Positions 39,919-49,328 of a stretch of 64,000 nucleotides of DNA are shown here, piece by piece. The DNA lies in contig NZ_JAFIWC010000004.1 of assembly GCF_017163755.1 (NCBI RefSeq), positions 124,001 to 188,000 on the forward strand, in the 5' to 3' direction. The notes beneath the pieces were generated by a model. The model was given only the letters and a program-made list of their open reading frames with translations. It did no database searches and was not told the DNA's origin. The translations under genes and the position numbers were made by a program. The stretch is from Xanthomonas sp. GTDB lineage: Bacteria; Pseudomonadota; Gammaproteobacteria; Xanthomonadales; Xanthomonadaceae. Each line of letters begins with the position of its first letter. Position 1 is the first letter of the stretch.

Positions 39919-41901
39919 ATGGCCGGCATGGATCACGATCCCAAAACGCCACCCACCCGACGCTCCTGGCCCTGGCGCCGCGCCGACGGCCGCCTGCGCC
40001 GCTGGCCGTTGGTGCTCGGCGCGCTGGTCCTGATCCTGCTGATCGTCATCCTGCTGTTCGACTGGAACTGGTTCAAGGGCCCGGTGGAGCGCGCGGTGCA
40101 GGCCAGGACCGGACGCGAGTTCCACATCGCCGGCAACCTGGACGTGGACCTGGGACGCATCACCACCATCCGCGGCGATGGCCTGAGCTTCGCCAACGCA
40201 CCGTGGGCCAAGCAGCCGCAGATGGCCACCGCGCAGCGCGCGGAAATCGACCTCGCGGTATGGCCGCTGCTGCGCGGCAACGTGCGCATTCCCGAAATCC
40301 GCCTCACCCAGCCGAACCTGTTGCTGGAAACCGGCCCCGACGGCCAGCCCGGCAACTGGAGCTTCGGCAGCAACGACGGCGGCAGCGCACCGGCGCTCGG
40401 GCGCCTGCTGGTGGAGCGCGGCAGGCTGAAGTTCACCGACGCCCCCGGCCGCACCGATATCGACGTCAGCGTCGACAGCCTGACCTCGCGGCGCACCCGC
40501 GGCGATGCCGCGCCGCCGATCGAAGTGGCCGGCAAGGGCCGCTGGCGCGGCAATCCGTTCACGCTCAAGGGCAGCACCGCCTCGCCGCTGGAACTGAGCG
40601 ACAGCGACCACCCGTTCCGCATCGACCTGCGCGGCAGCGCCGGCGCGACCCGCGCGCACATGCGCGGCACCCTGACCAATCCGTTCCAGCTGCGCGTGTT
40701 CGACCTGCAGATGGCCCTGTCCGGCGCGGACATGGAAGACCTCTATCCGCTGTTGGGCATCGCCATGCCGTCCACGCCGCCCTACCAGCTCGACGGCCGG
40801 CTCAAGCGCAACGGCGAGATCTGGCGCTACGAGAAGTTCACCGGCCGCGCCGGCGACAGCGACCTGTCCGGCACCGTGCAGGTGGATGTCGGCGGGCAGC
40901 GTCCGTTCCTGCGCGCCGACCTGTATTCGCAGCGCCTGGACTTCGACGACCTGGCCGGCTTCGTCGGCGCGCCGCCGCGCACCGGCAGCAACGAGACCGC
41001 CAACGCCGAGCAGAAGGCCCAGGCGCAGAAGCTGGCGGCCAGCGACAAGGTGTTGCCGAACACGCCCTACAACCTGAGCAAGCTGCGCTCGATGGATGCG
41101 GACGTGCGCTGGAAGGCCAAGCGCATCAACGCGCAGAAGCTGCCGCTGGACGACATGGACGCGCACCTGAAGCTCAACGACGGCGTGGTGCAGTTGCAAC
41201 CGTTGAACTTCGGCGTCGCCGGCGGCGACATCCGCTCGGACATCCGCATGGACGCGCGCGCGCCGACCATCGCCACGCGCGCCAAGATCTCGGTGCGCGG
41301 CATGCAGCTGGGCCGCCTGTTCCCGGATTCCCAGCTGGCCAACCAGGCGTCCGGCGCGATCGGCGGCGAGATCGCCATCGCCGGCACCGGCAACTCGATC
41401 GCGCAGATGCTCGGCACCGCCGACGGCAACATCGCCATCGGCATGGGCAAGGGCCACGTCGGCAACCTGATCATGGAACTGGCCGGCCTGGATATCGCCG
41501 AGTCGTTGAAATACCTGATCACCAAGGATCGCGAGATCCCGGTGCGCTGCGCATTCGGCGATTTCGGGGTCCGGGACGGGGTGATGAACTCGCGCGCACT
41601 GGCGTTCGACAGCACCGATACGCTGATCATCGGCAGCGGCACCATCGATCTGAAGCAGGAGCAGCTGGACCTGCTGCTCAGGCCGCGGCCGAAGGACCGC
41701 AGCATCCTGTCGCTGCGTTCGCCGCTACGCGTCGGCGGCAGTTTCAAGGATCCTTCGTTCCGTCCCGATTTCAAGGCGCTCGGCGCACGTGGCGCGCTGG
41801 CGCTGGCGCTGGGCGCCATCGCGCCGCCGGCGGCATTGCTGGCGACCCTGGAAACCGGCCCCGGCGAAGACAGCGACTGCGGCGGCAAATACGCGAAATG
41901 A
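39919..41901 (+). CDS. AsmA-family protein
   Basis: 660-residue AsmA-like protein anchored by one N-terminal helix (about 32-50) with a large periplasmic domain. Characteristic segments: GREFHIAGNLDVDLGRI near 75, WAKQPQMATAQRAEIDLAVW and the C-terminal LRSPLRVGGSFKDPSFRPD. AsmA proteins are now seen as bridge-like lipid transporters between the membranes. An alternative start is ATG 39928. Followed by an inverted repeat and the convergent CBS gene. Confidence 0.88.
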   Translation: MAGMDHDPKTPPTRRSWPWRRADGRLRRWPLVLGALVLILLIVILLFDWNWFKGPVERAVQARTGREFHIAGNLDVDLGRITTIRGDGLSFANAPWAKQPQMATAQRAEIDLAVWPLLRGNVRIPEIRLTQPNLLLETGPDGQPGNWSFGSNDGGSAPALGRLLVERGRLKFTDAPGRTDIDVSVDSLTSRRTRGDAAPPIEVAGKGRWRGNPFTLKGSTASPLELSDSDHPFRIDLRGSAGATRAHMRGTLTNPFQLRVFDLQMALSGADMEDLYPLLGIAMPSTPPYQLDGRLKRNGEIWRYEKFTGRAGDSDLSGTVQVDVGGQRPFLRADLYSQRLDFDDLAGFVGAPPRTGSNETANAEQKAQAQKLAASDKVLPNTPYNLSKLRSMDADVRWKAKRINAQKLPLDDMDAHLKLNDGVVQLQPLNFGVAGGDIRSDIRMDARAPTIATRAKISVRGMQLGRLFPDSQLANQASGAIGGEIAIAGTGNSIAQMLGTADGNIAIGMGKGHVGNLIMELAGLDIAESLKYLITKDREIPVRCAFGDFGVRDGVMNSRALAFDSTDTLIIGSGTIDLKQEQLDLLLRPRPKDRSILSLRSPLRVGGSFKDPSFRPDFKALGARGALALALGAIAPPAALLATLETGPGEDSDCGGKYAK

Positions 41902-41902
41902 G

Positions 41903-41992
41903 CCGGGACTCGGGACCGGGGACTCGGGACCCGGAAAATCAAAAGCCCATGTCGCGCCCTTGCTTTTCCGGGTCCCGAGTCCCCAGTCCCGG
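41903..41992. repeat. Inverted GGGACTC repeat with perfect 21-bp arms
   Basis: Arms GGGGACTCGGGACCCGGAAA(A) at 41918-41938 and its exact complement at 41964-41984 enclose a 25-base loop; weaker pairing extends outward to 41903 and 41992. On either strand the stem ends near a run of A or T (AAAA/TTTT), so it can end transcription of both the AsmA and the CBS gene. Same family as the element at 14156-14274. Confidence 0.85.
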
Positions 41993-41997
41993 CCCCG

Positions 41998-42426
41998 TCA
42001 ACTCGTGATGTAGCGCTGCAGCTGATCCAGTTCCTGCTGCTGCTCCTCGATCACCGCCTTGACCAGGTCGCCGATCGAGATCACCCCGACCACCGCGCCG
42101 GACTGCACCACCGGCAGGTGGCGGATGCGCTGGCCGGTCATCAGCTCCATGCACTGCTGCACGGTCTGCGACGGGTCCACCGTGAACACCTTCGCGCTCA
42201 TGATGTCGCGCACCGGCGTGGTCGCCGACGAGCGGTCCTGCAGCACCACCTTGCGCGCGTAGTCGCGCTCGGACAGGATGCCGACCAGCCGCTCGTCGTC
42301 CATCACCAGCACCGCGCCGATGCCCTTGTCGGCCATCAGCCGCAGCGCGTCCACCACCGCCGCGTCGGGCGGCACCGTATGCACGTCACGCCCTTTCTCG
42401 CCCAACAGCTGTCTCACCGTACGCAT
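41998..42426 (-). CDS. Paired CBS-domain protein
   Basis: 142-residue protein made of two CBS domains (about 8-60 and 72-130), which bind adenosyl nucleotides in many proteins. Motifs VLVMDDERLVGILSERDYAR and HLPVVQSGAVVGVISIGDLV are typical. ATG at 42426 is chosen over GTG at 42429. Its first 41 bp overlap the end of the upstream glycosyltransferase gene. No partner domain, so it may act as a free regulator. Confidence 0.9.
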   Translation of the reverse strand: MRTVRQLLGEKGRDVHTVPPDAAVVDALRLMADKGIGAVLVMDDERLVGILSERDYARKVVLQDRSSATTPVRDIMSAKVFTVDPSQTVQQCMELMTGQRIRHLPVVQSGAVVGVISIGDLVKAVIEEQQQELDQLQRYITS

Positions 42427-43414
42427 CACTGCCTCCCGGTTCGCTGGTTCGTAGGCCCGAGGATACTCCTCCCGCCGACGCCGGCGCGTGCCAGCTGTCT
42501 ACCAGGTACAACGGGCGCTGCTTGGACTCCTCGTACAGCCGGCCCAGGTACTCGCCGATCAGGCCCAGCGCCATCAGCTGCACCCCGCCGAGGAACAGGA
42601 TCACCGCCATCATCGTCGGCCAGCCGGCAACCGCATCGCCCCACAGCGCGGCCTTGACCACCACCCAGGTGCCGAACACGAACGCGCACAGTGCCGTCAG
42701 CAGGCCCAGATAGGTGGCCACGCGCAGCGGCGCGGTGGAGAAACTGGTGATGCCTTCCAGCGCGAAATTCCACAACCGCCACAGGCTGAACTTGCTGCGC
42801 CCGGCCAGCCGCGGCGCGCGCCGGTACGGCAGCGCGGCCTGGCGGAAACCGACCCAGCCGAACAGGCCCTTCATGAAGCGGTGGCGTTCGCGCAGCTGCT
42901 TCAACGCGCCCAACGCGCGCGGCGACAGCAGGCGGAAATCGCCGGTATCGGCCGGGATCGGCGTCTTGGACAGCCGCCCGATCACCCGGTAGAACAACGA
43001 GGCGGTGCTGCGCTTGAGCCAGCTCTCGCCTTCGCGCGCCACGCGCGTGCCGTAGATGTCGTCGAAACCGGCGCGCCAGCGCGCGACGAACTGCGGGATC
43101 AGCTCCGGCGGATCCTGTCCGTCGGCGTCCAGGATCATCGCCGCGCCGTGCTCGACGAAATCCAGCCCGGCGGTCAGCGCCGATTCCTTGCCGAAATTGC
43201 GCGACAGCCGCAGCACGCCGACGCGCTCGTCCTGCGCGGCGAGCGCGCGCATCACCTCCCAGGTCGCATCGCGGCTGCCGTCGTCCACGTACAGCACCCG
43301 CCCCTCGATCCCGTCCAGCCCGTCCATCGCGGCGCGGATCCGCGGATGCAGCAACGGCAGGGTCTGCGCCTCGTTGAAGGCGGTGACGACGACGGTCAGG
43401 CGCTCGGGTTCCAT
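42386..43414 (-). CDS. GtrB-like family 2 glycosyltransferase
   Basis: 342-residue inner-membrane glycosyltransferase. N-terminal GT2 domain: LTVVVTAFNEAQTLP, YVDDGSRDATWEVM, and ILDADGQDPPELIPQ with the metal-binding Asp motif. Two C-terminal helices (about 228-252 and 262-288) match GtrB/ArnC/DPM1 enzymes that load sugar onto undecaprenyl phosphate. An upstream in-frame GTG at 43447 is possible; ATG at 43414 fits the family better. No GtrA flippase is adjacent. The 3' end overlaps the CBS gene by 41 bp. Confidence 0.88.
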   Translation of the reverse strand: MEPERLTVVVTAFNEAQTLPLLHPRIRAAMDGLDGIEGRVLYVDDGSRDATWEVMRALAAQDERVGVLRLSRNFGKESALTAGLDFVEHGAAMILDADGQDPPELIPQFVARWRAGFDDIYGTRVAREGESWLKRSTASLFYRVIGRLSKTPIPADTGDFRLLSPRALGALKQLRERHRFMKGLFGWVGFRQAALPYRRAPRLAGRSKFSLWRLWNFALEGITSFSTAPLRVATYLGLLTALCAFVFGTWVVVKAALWGDAVAGWPTMMAVILFLGGVQLMALGLIGEYLGRLYEESKQRPLYLVDSWHAPASAGGVSSGLRTSEPGGSDAYGETAVGRERA

Positions 43415-43450
43415 CGGCCGATGGTACGGAGCCGGTCCGGCGTTCACCAG

Positions 43451-44236
43451 CTAGCGCGCCGGCGCGTGCAGATAGCCGGGCCCGCCCAGCTGCCGCGCCT
43501 GGCGCTGGATCCAGTTCGCGCGGCGCTGCACGTACGGCCCCGGCCGCGCCGCGCTGTAGCGCTGCGGCGCCGGCAGCACCGCGGCCAGGCGCGCGCTCTC
43601 GGCCGGGCTCAGCCGCGCCGCGTCCTTGCCCCAGAAGCGGCGCGCCGCCGCCTGCGCGCCGTACACGCCGTCGCCGAACTCGGCGACGTTGGCATAGACC
43701 TCCAGGATCCGCTGCTTGGACCACAGCGCCTCGATCAACACCGTGTACCAGGCTTCCAGGCCCTTGCGGATCCAGCTGCGGCCCTGCCACAGGAACAGGT
43801 TCTTGGCGACCTGCTGGCTGATCGTGCTGGCCCCGCGCAGGCGCCCGCCGCGCGCGTTGTGGTCGCGCGCCTTCTCGATCGCGTCCAGGTCGAACCCGTG
43901 GTGCAGCGGGAAGCGCTGGTCCTCGGCGGCGACCAGCGAGATCGGCAGGCTGGGGGCGATCTGCTGCGCGTCGCGCCAGTCGTAGGCGATGCGGAACGAC
44001 CATTCGCCCTGGCCCCACGCGCGCAGCTGGCGCTCGGCCATCATCGCCGAGAACGGCGGATCGACGAAGCGCAGCACCGCCACCTGCAATACGCTCGCCG
44101 CGGCGAACAACAGCGGCGCGGCCAGCAGCCAGCGGCCCCAGCGCCGCCACCGCGATCGCGGCCGCGCCGGCGGCGCGCCACTTGCAACGTCCGCCCGCGC
44201 CCCCATTGCTATGCGTTCTTCGACTTTCTTCACCAT
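43451..44236 (-). CDS. mtgA: Monofunctional peptidoglycan glycosyltransferase
   Basis: 261-residue GT51 enzyme polymerising lipid II into glycan strands; no transpeptidase domain. One N-terminal helix (about 37-57), catalytic Glu in [15 protein letters not shown], then [16 protein letters not shown] and [20 protein letters not shown]. Start ATG 44236; a second ATG at 44206 is possible. The stop lies 36 bp before the glycosyltransferase ATG, so both may be one unit. Confidence 0.94.
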   Translation of the reverse strand: MVKKVEERIAMGARADVASGAPPARPRSRWRRWGRWLLAAPLLFAAASVLQVAVLRFVDPPFSAMMAERQLRAWGQGEWSFRIAYDWRDAQQIAPSLPISLVAAEDQRFPLHHGFDLDAIEKARDHNARGGRLRGASTISQQVAKNLFLWQGRSWIRKGLEAWYTVLIEALWSKQRILEVYANVAEFGDGVYGAQAAARRFWGKDAARLSPAESARLAAVLPAPQRYSAARPGPYVQRRANWIQRQARQLGGPGYLHAPAR

Positions 44237-44287
44237 GATGACCCGCTATCCTTCTGCCGCCATCTTCCCATGCGCAGCGAGCCCGCG

Positions 44288-45178
44288 ATGAGCGCCAACG
44301 ACCAGTTGACCCGTTTCCTGCTGCCGGCGGCCGGCGTGCGCGGGGTGCATGTCGAGCTCGGCCAGGCGTGGCGCGAGATCCTCAGCCGCGCCAGCTATCC
44401 CGTCGCGGCCACCGAACTGCTCGGCGAGGCCTGCGTCGCCGCGGCGCTGTTCACCGGCCACACCAAGGTCGACGGCCGCCTGTCGGTGCAGCTGCGCAGC
44501 CAGGGTGCGCTGCGCACGCTGTTCGCCGAATGCACCGCCGCCGGCACCTTGCGCGGCATCGCGCAACTGGTCGACGGCCACGACGCGCCGCGCGACCTGC
44601 GCGAACTCGGCGAGCAGGCGCTGATGGCCATCACCATCGAGAACCCGGGGCTGGACCCGCGCGAGCCGCAGCGCTACCAGAGCCTGGTGGCGCTGTCGGC
44701 GGCGGAGCTGGGCGAGGCGTTCGAGGACTACTTCCGCCAGTCCGAACAGCTGCCGACGCGGCTGGTGCTGGCCGCCGACGGCGCACGGGCGGCCGGTTTG
44801 CTGCTGCAGAAGCTGCCCGGCGACGCCGGCGACCAGGACGGCTGGAACCGCGCCGGCGCGCTGTTCGAGACCGTGGCCGAAGACGAACTGCTGTCGCTGC
44901 CGGCCGACATCCTGCTGCACCGGCTGTTCCACGAGGAAGCCCCGGAAGTGCTCGGGCGCAAGCCTTTGCGCTTCGGCTGTTCCTGCTCGCGCGAGCGCGT
45001 GGCGGCGATGCTGCGCTCGCTGGGCGAGGAGGAAGCGCGGGCCGCCGCCGAGGCCACCGGCCAGGTCGAGATCCGCTGCGAGTTCTGCGGACGCCGTTAT
45101 GACTTCCCCTTGACGGAATTCGGCGTATTGTTCGCTGTAACGCCGGCTGAACCGCCCCCGCCGGAGCGCTTGCAATAG
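44288..45178 (+). CDS. hslO: Hsp33 redox-regulated chaperonin
   Basis: 296-residue cytoplasmic holdase activated by oxidative unfolding. The C-terminal zinc site is complete: Cys231 and Cys233 (CSC) and Cys264 and Cys267 (CEFC). N-terminal domain has the usual ELLGEACVAAALF and LSVQLRSQG segments. ATG at 44288 is preferred to the upstream in-frame ATG at 44270. Divergent from mtgA. Confidence 0.96.
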   Translation: MSANDQLTRFLLPAAGVRGVHVELGQAWREILSRASYPVAATELLGEACVAAALFTGHTKVDGRLSVQLRSQGALRTLFAECTAAGTLRGIAQLVDGHDAPRDLRELGEQALMAITIENPGLDPREPQRYQSLVALSAAELGEAFEDYFRQSEQLPTRLVLAADGARAAGLLLQKLPGDAGDQDGWNRAGALFETVAEDELLSLPADILLHRLFHEEAPEVLGRKPLRFGCSCSRERVAAMLRSLGEEEARAAAEATGQVEIRCEFCGRRYDFPLTEFGVLFAVTPAEPPPPERLQ

Positions 45179-45209
45179 TGGAAAGGGCGAAGCGTCTGGG
45201 GAGGCGAAC

Positions 45210-45238
45210 TTGTTAAAGAAACATAAATCCTCTAGCAT
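45210..45238 (+). promoter_or_regulatory. Promoter of the predicted outer-membrane protein gene
   Basis: TTGTTA at 45210-45215, a 17-bp spacer, and TAGCAT at 45233-45238, in a locally AT-rich stretch. A start near 45245 would give a leader of about 48 bases that contains a 9-bp hairpin. Confidence 0.65.
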
Positions 45239-45252
45239 CATTCACCCCGCCC

Positions 45253-45275
45253 GGCGGGAACTTTGCGTTCCCGCC
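45253..45275 (+). other. Leader hairpin
   Basis: GGCGGGAAC / GTTCCCGCC perfect 9-bp stem with loop TTTGC, ending 17 bases before the ATG at 45293. No T-run follows, so it is more likely a message-stability or translation element than a terminator. Confidence 0.6.
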
Positions 45276-45292
45276 AGAGTCTGAGACCCCTG

Positions 45293-46156
45293 ATGCGACC
45301 GCTATTGCGCCTGACCGTTGCCCTGTTGATCGCCCTCGCGGCGAGCACGGGCGCGCATGCGCAAAGCAAGCCGTCGGCCGGCAATCGCGACAGCACTGTC
45401 CTGCCGGTCTGGAACAAGGGCAGCGGCAAGGTCGAAGCCCTGCTCTATCTGGAACCGACCGGCGAACAGGCGGTCGGCGCGCGCTGGCATTTCGGGCGCA
45501 ATTCGCTGGACGCCGCGTTCGGCCTGTCGTCCGGCGACTCGCTTGGCCTGCTGTGCAGCAGCGCCAGTGGCAGCAGCATCAGCGGGCTGGCCAGCCACTG
45601 CATGCTCGCCAGCCTCGGCGACGACGACAACGACACCGGCCAGCGCCTGGCCGCGACCACCACCTTCAACCGTCCCGGCGGGCGGCTGTCGCTGTCGGCC
45701 GGTACCGGCCGCGACAACCTGCCGGCATGGCTGGCCGGCGCCAACAAGACCCCGTCGCTGCGCATGGAGCAGAACGACCTGACCGTGTTCGCGCAGCAGA
45801 ACATCGGCCGCGAGGGCTTCGTGTCGATCGGCGGCACCTACGCCCGCGCGCGCCTGGTCCCGATTTCCGACGCCTCGCCGGCGCTGGTCGACCAGTGGGA
45901 CAGCAAGAGCCTGACCCTGGGTGGCGGCTACGGCTCGTTCAGCGCCAACGTGATCGGCCGCGTCGTCGACGTCCCTGGCCAGCCCGGCAAGTGGGAGGGT
46001 GTGGGCCTGGGCCTGACCTGGCGCACCCCGTGGAGCGGCCAGCTGACGGTCGGCGCCGAGAACGTGATCACCCGCGGCAAGAACCCGTTCGCGCCGAACA
46101 ACGTCAGCACCGACGAGGGTACGGTGCCGTATGTAAGGTACGAGCAGGATCTCTGA
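45293..46156 (+). CDS. Predicted exported outer-membrane beta-barrel protein, unnamed family
   Basis: 287 residues with a clear signal peptide (about 1-24, ending AHAQ). The mature part alternates hydrophobic and polar residues in strands such as FVSIGGTYARARLVP, SLTLGGGYGSFSANVIGR and GVGLGLTWRTPWSGQLTVG, as expected of a small beta-barrel. It ends in YEQDL rather than the usual aromatic residue, so barrel assignment is tentative. I do not recognise a named family. Own promoter, leader hairpin and strong terminator make it a single-gene unit, next to the TonB-dependent receptor. Confidence 0.75.
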   Translation: MRPLLRLTVALLIALAASTGAHAQSKPSAGNRDSTVLPVWNKGSGKVEALLYLEPTGEQAVGARWHFGRNSLDAAFGLSSGDSLGLLCSSASGSSISGLASHCMLASLGDDDNDTGQRLAATTTFNRPGGRLSLSAGTGRDNLPAWLAGANKTPSLRMEQNDLTVFAQQNIGREGFVSIGGTYARARLVPISDASPALVDQWDSKSLTLGGGYGSFSANVIGRVVDVPGQPGKWEGVGLGLTWRTPWSGQLTVGAENVITRGKNPFAPNNVSTDEGTVPYVRYEQDL

Positions 46157-46182
46157 GCCCCTCTGGCCCCATGTCTCCTTAG

Positions 46183-46210
46183 AAAAAAGCGCCCGCTGGG
46201 CGCTTTTTTT
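46183..46210 (+). terminator. Rho-independent terminator
   Basis: GCGCCC / GGGCGC stem with loop GCT, six A before and seven T after, giving an extended A-T stem. Ends the 45293-46156 gene and works in both directions. Confidence 0.95.
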
Positions 46211-46394
46211 GTGCTGAATGCGAGGTATCCAGGAATTGACCTTCACCCGATTCCATCAATTTGTTAACGCTACTTTAATTCTTGCTCAAGGCGGGATACC
46301 ATCGGGTCACCCTGAAGGTTTTGGCGTCGCGCTTTCGACTCCACCGGCAGGCACACCATGGGTCAAACCCAGATCTCATTCGGAGAGAGAGCTA

Positions 46395-49328
46395 ATGAAT
46401 TGCAAGACCAACAAACTGCGCGATGCAGTTGTGCTCGCGCTTGTCGTGGGCGCCAGCGGCACCACCGGCGTTGCGTTTGCGCAGGATGCCGGCAGTGGAA
46501 GCGCCACCAACCTGGATCGCATCGAAGTCACCGGTTCGCGTATCCGCCAAGTGGATACGGAAACCGCGCAGCCTGTGCTGCTGATCAGCCGTGACCAGAT
46601 CGAGAAGCAGGGTTTCAAGTCCGTAGCGGACATCCTGCAGAACATTCCGACCGCAGGCTCTCCAGCCATTAGCCGTACCTCGCCTCTGGCGTCGGGTGAG
46701 AACGTCGGTGGCTACTACATCGACCTGCGCAATCTCGGTGCCAACCGCACTCTGATCCTGGTCGACGGCAAGCGCCTTGGCGCTACCAACGGCGGCTTGC
46801 AGGACGTTTCCTCGATCCCAGCCGTCTCGGTCGAGCGCATTGAAGTGTTGAAGGATGGCGCGTCCACCATCTACGGTTCCGACGCCATTGCCGGCGTAAT
46901 CAACATCATCACCCGCAAGAATTTCGATGGCGCCGAAGCCAATGCCTATATTGGCCAGTGGGGCCAGGGCGACGGCCAGCGCCAGGTCTACGATTTCATC
47001 ATCGGAACCACCGGCGAGCGCGGCTCGCTGACCGCGGGCGTCGAATACACCAAGGAAGATCCGGTGTGGGCGCGGGACCGCTGGTTCAGCCGCGACCGTT
47101 TCCCCACCGGTGAAAAGTCCGATCCGCGTCCGGGCGGCCTGTCCGGCACCACGCAGTTCGGCCGTTTCAGCTACGACACCGGCACCGTGGACGACGATGG
47201 CGACCCCATCTTCGCAACCCGTACGCTGCGTCGCGATGTCGCCGGCTTGAATCCGGCCGATTTCAGCAGCTACCGCCCGCTGAACGGCACGGACGTATCC
47301 AACCCTGCGCTCGCCTCCACTGTCTATAGCGGCATCGAGCGCAAGTCGGCATTCTTGAACGGTACGTTCAATTTCACCGACAACGTTCGGTTCGACACCA
47401 GCGTCCTGTACACCGACCGCGAGTCGTTTGCGCAGAATGCAGGCTATCCGTTCAATAGCGCGAATTTCGAGCTTTCCGCAGGCGGCCTGTCGGAAGACAG
47501 CGTCTTCAATCCGCTGGGCAACCAGGCAGCGGGTACCCTTCCTCCGGGCGTCGCTCCGCAGGCAGTTCAGTACGTGCGTCGTGGCTGGGAAGTTCCGCGC
47601 GAAGTGCATAACAGCGTCACCACGTACCGCTTCACCGGCACATTCAGCGGCACCTTCGAGTTCGGCGCCGACAAGTTCTGGGATTGGGACGCGGGCTATC
47701 TGTACAACCAGAACAAGGGGGTCCAGGTCAGCACCGGCAACCTGAACACCTATGCGGTCGGATTGGCCACCGGTCCGTCCTTCATCAATGCCGAAGGTGT
47801 GGCGCAGTGCGGTACGGCAGCCAGCCCGATCCCGCTGGGCACCTCGGCCGGCAACTGCACCCCGTGGAACCCGCTGGTCCCGTACGGCTACAACGGCGCC
47901 AACGGCTTGGCAGATCCGAACGTGCAGGGCTTCCTGTATCAGGATGGCCAGGCCGTTTCGAAGACCGAAACGAAGAACTTCTTCGCCAACATCTCCGGCA
48001 CCATCGTCAGCCTGCCTGCCGGTGACCTGGGTGTTGCGGTCGGTCTCGAACACCGCGAGGAAAGCGGTAGCTTCTCTCCCGACGCGATGGCGCAAACCGG
48101 CATCTCCACCGATCTGGCTGCGGGCCCGACCCGAGGCAAGTACAGCCTGGACGAAGTCTATGCCGAGTTCCAGGTACCGCTGCTCGCGGACATGCCGTTC
48201 GCTCAGGAACTGAGCCTGTCGCTCGCCAGCCGCTATTCGGACTACGACAACTTCGGCAACACCGTCAACAGCAAGTTCGGCTTCAAGTGGAAGCCGATCG
48301 ACTCGCTGCTGGTCCGCGGCACCTGGGCGGAAGGCTTCCGTGCCCCGACCATCGCCGATCTGTATGGTGGCCTGTCTCAGAGCTTTGAGAACTACACCGA
48401 TCCGTGCGACACCTCGTTCGGTACGGCTGGCGGCAATCCGCGCTGCTTGGCCGACGTGCCGGCCGGTTTCCGCCAGCTCAACGCTTCGGGCACCACCGTG
48501 GCCCCGGGTCCTGGTGAGCAGTCGAATGTGCCGTTCATTTCCGGCTCCACGCCGACGCTGACCCCGGAAACCTCCACCTCCAAGACCCTGGGTCTGGTAT
48601 GGAGCCCGGAATTCATCAGCGGTCTGAACGCGTCGCTTGACTGGTGGCATGTCCGCATCGAGAACACGATCGTGTCCGACGACCCGACCACGCTGCTCGA
48701 AGACTGCTATCTGCGTGGCATCGAATCGCGCTGCACCGGCTTCACCCGCAACGCCGCGGGCAACGTCACGGAGCTGTCCTTTGGCTTGCGCAATGCCGGT
48801 TATCAGGAAACCGAAGGCTACGACTTCGACCTGAACTACCGCTTTGATACTCCTTGGGGCAACTTCAACGCCGCGTGGTTGAGCACCTATGTGGTCAAGA
48901 ACGAGCTGAAGCAGGACAACTCGGACAACCCGCCGAGCCAGCAGAACGGCTATGGCGGCTACTTCCGTGTCCGCTCGAACCTGACCTTGACCTGGCAGAT
49001 GAATGACTGGGCCGTCAGCTGGAGCACGCGTTACTACTCCAGCACGAAGGAGCAGTGCTTCTTCGACGAACGTTGCAGCACTCCGGACTTCAGCGCGCCG
49101 GAGTACGCAGGCGCCACCTACCCCGTCAACAAGATCGGTTCGAACACCTTCCATGACGTGCAGGTCAGCTACAACACGCCGTGGAATGCGACCGTCGCGG
49201 TGGGCGCGAACAATGTGTTCGAGCATTACTCCGCTCCTGCATACGCGCAGCCGAACTCCGGCTACTCGTACTACGGCGGTTATGACATCGGTCGTTTCAT
49301 CTACATGAAGTACCAGCAGCGCTTCTGA
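46395..49328 (+). CDS. TonB-dependent outer-membrane receptor
   Basis: 977-residue TonB-dependent receptor. Signal peptide about 1-29 (ending AFAQ), then LDRIEVTGSRIR (TonB-box/plug start), plug domain to about 180 (DGASTIYGSDAIAGVINI), and a 22-strand barrel ending in a terminal Phe. It resembles the large Xanthomonas receptors used for plant-derived carbohydrates or iron chelates; the ligand cannot be told. Codon choice differs from neighbours, with many CGT, GGT and GCT codons, which suggests high expression. No regulator or transporter gene adjoins it. Confidence 0.93.
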   Translation: MNCKTNKLRDAVVLALVVGASGTTGVAFAQDAGSGSATNLDRIEVTGSRIRQVDTETAQPVLLISRDQIEKQGFKSVADILQNIPTAGSPAISRTSPLASGENVGGYYIDLRNLGANRTLILVDGKRLGATNGGLQDVSSIPAVSVERIEVLKDGASTIYGSDAIAGVINIITRKNFDGAEANAYIGQWGQGDGQRQVYDFIIGTTGERGSLTAGVEYTKEDPVWARDRWFSRDRFPTGEKSDPRPGGLSGTTQFGRFSYDTGTVDDDGDPIFATRTLRRDVAGLNPADFSSYRPLNGTDVSNPALASTVYSGIERKSAFLNGTFNFTDNVRFDTSVLYTDRESFAQNAGYPFNSANFELSAGGLSEDSVFNPLGNQAAGTLPPGVAPQAVQYVRRGWEVPREVHNSVTTYRFTGTFSGTFEFGADKFWDWDAGYLYNQNKGVQVSTGNLNTYAVGLATGPSFINAEGVAQCGTAASPIPLGTSAGNCTPWNPLVPYGYNGANGLADPNVQGFLYQDGQAVSKTETKNFFANISGTIVSLPAGDLGVAVGLEHREESGSFSPDAMAQTGISTDLAAGPTRGKYSLDEVYAEFQVPLLADMPFAQELSLSLASRYSDYDNFGNTVNSKFGFKWKPIDSLLVRGTWAEGFRAPTIADLYGGLSQSFENYTDPCDTSFGTAGGNPRCLADVPAGFRQLNASGTTVAPGPGEQSNVPFISGSTPTLTPETSTSKTLGLVWSPEFISGLNASLDWWHVRIENTIVSDDPTTLLEDCYLRGIESRCTGFTRNAAGNVTELSFGLRNAGYQETEGYDFDLNYRFDTPWGNFNAAWLSTYVVKNELKQDNSDNPPSQQNGYGGYFRVRSNLTLTWQMNDWAVSWSTRYYSSTKEQCFFDERCSTPDFSAPEYAGATYPVNKIGSNTFHDVQVSYNTPWNATVAVGANNVFEHYSAPAYAQPNSGYSYYGGYDIGRFIYMKYQQRF

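Noticed and set aside
46395-49328. Atypical codon use as evidence that the TonB receptor gene was acquired
   Set aside because: The preferred codons (CGT, GGT, GCT) are those of highly expressed genes, and no mobile-element marks flank it.
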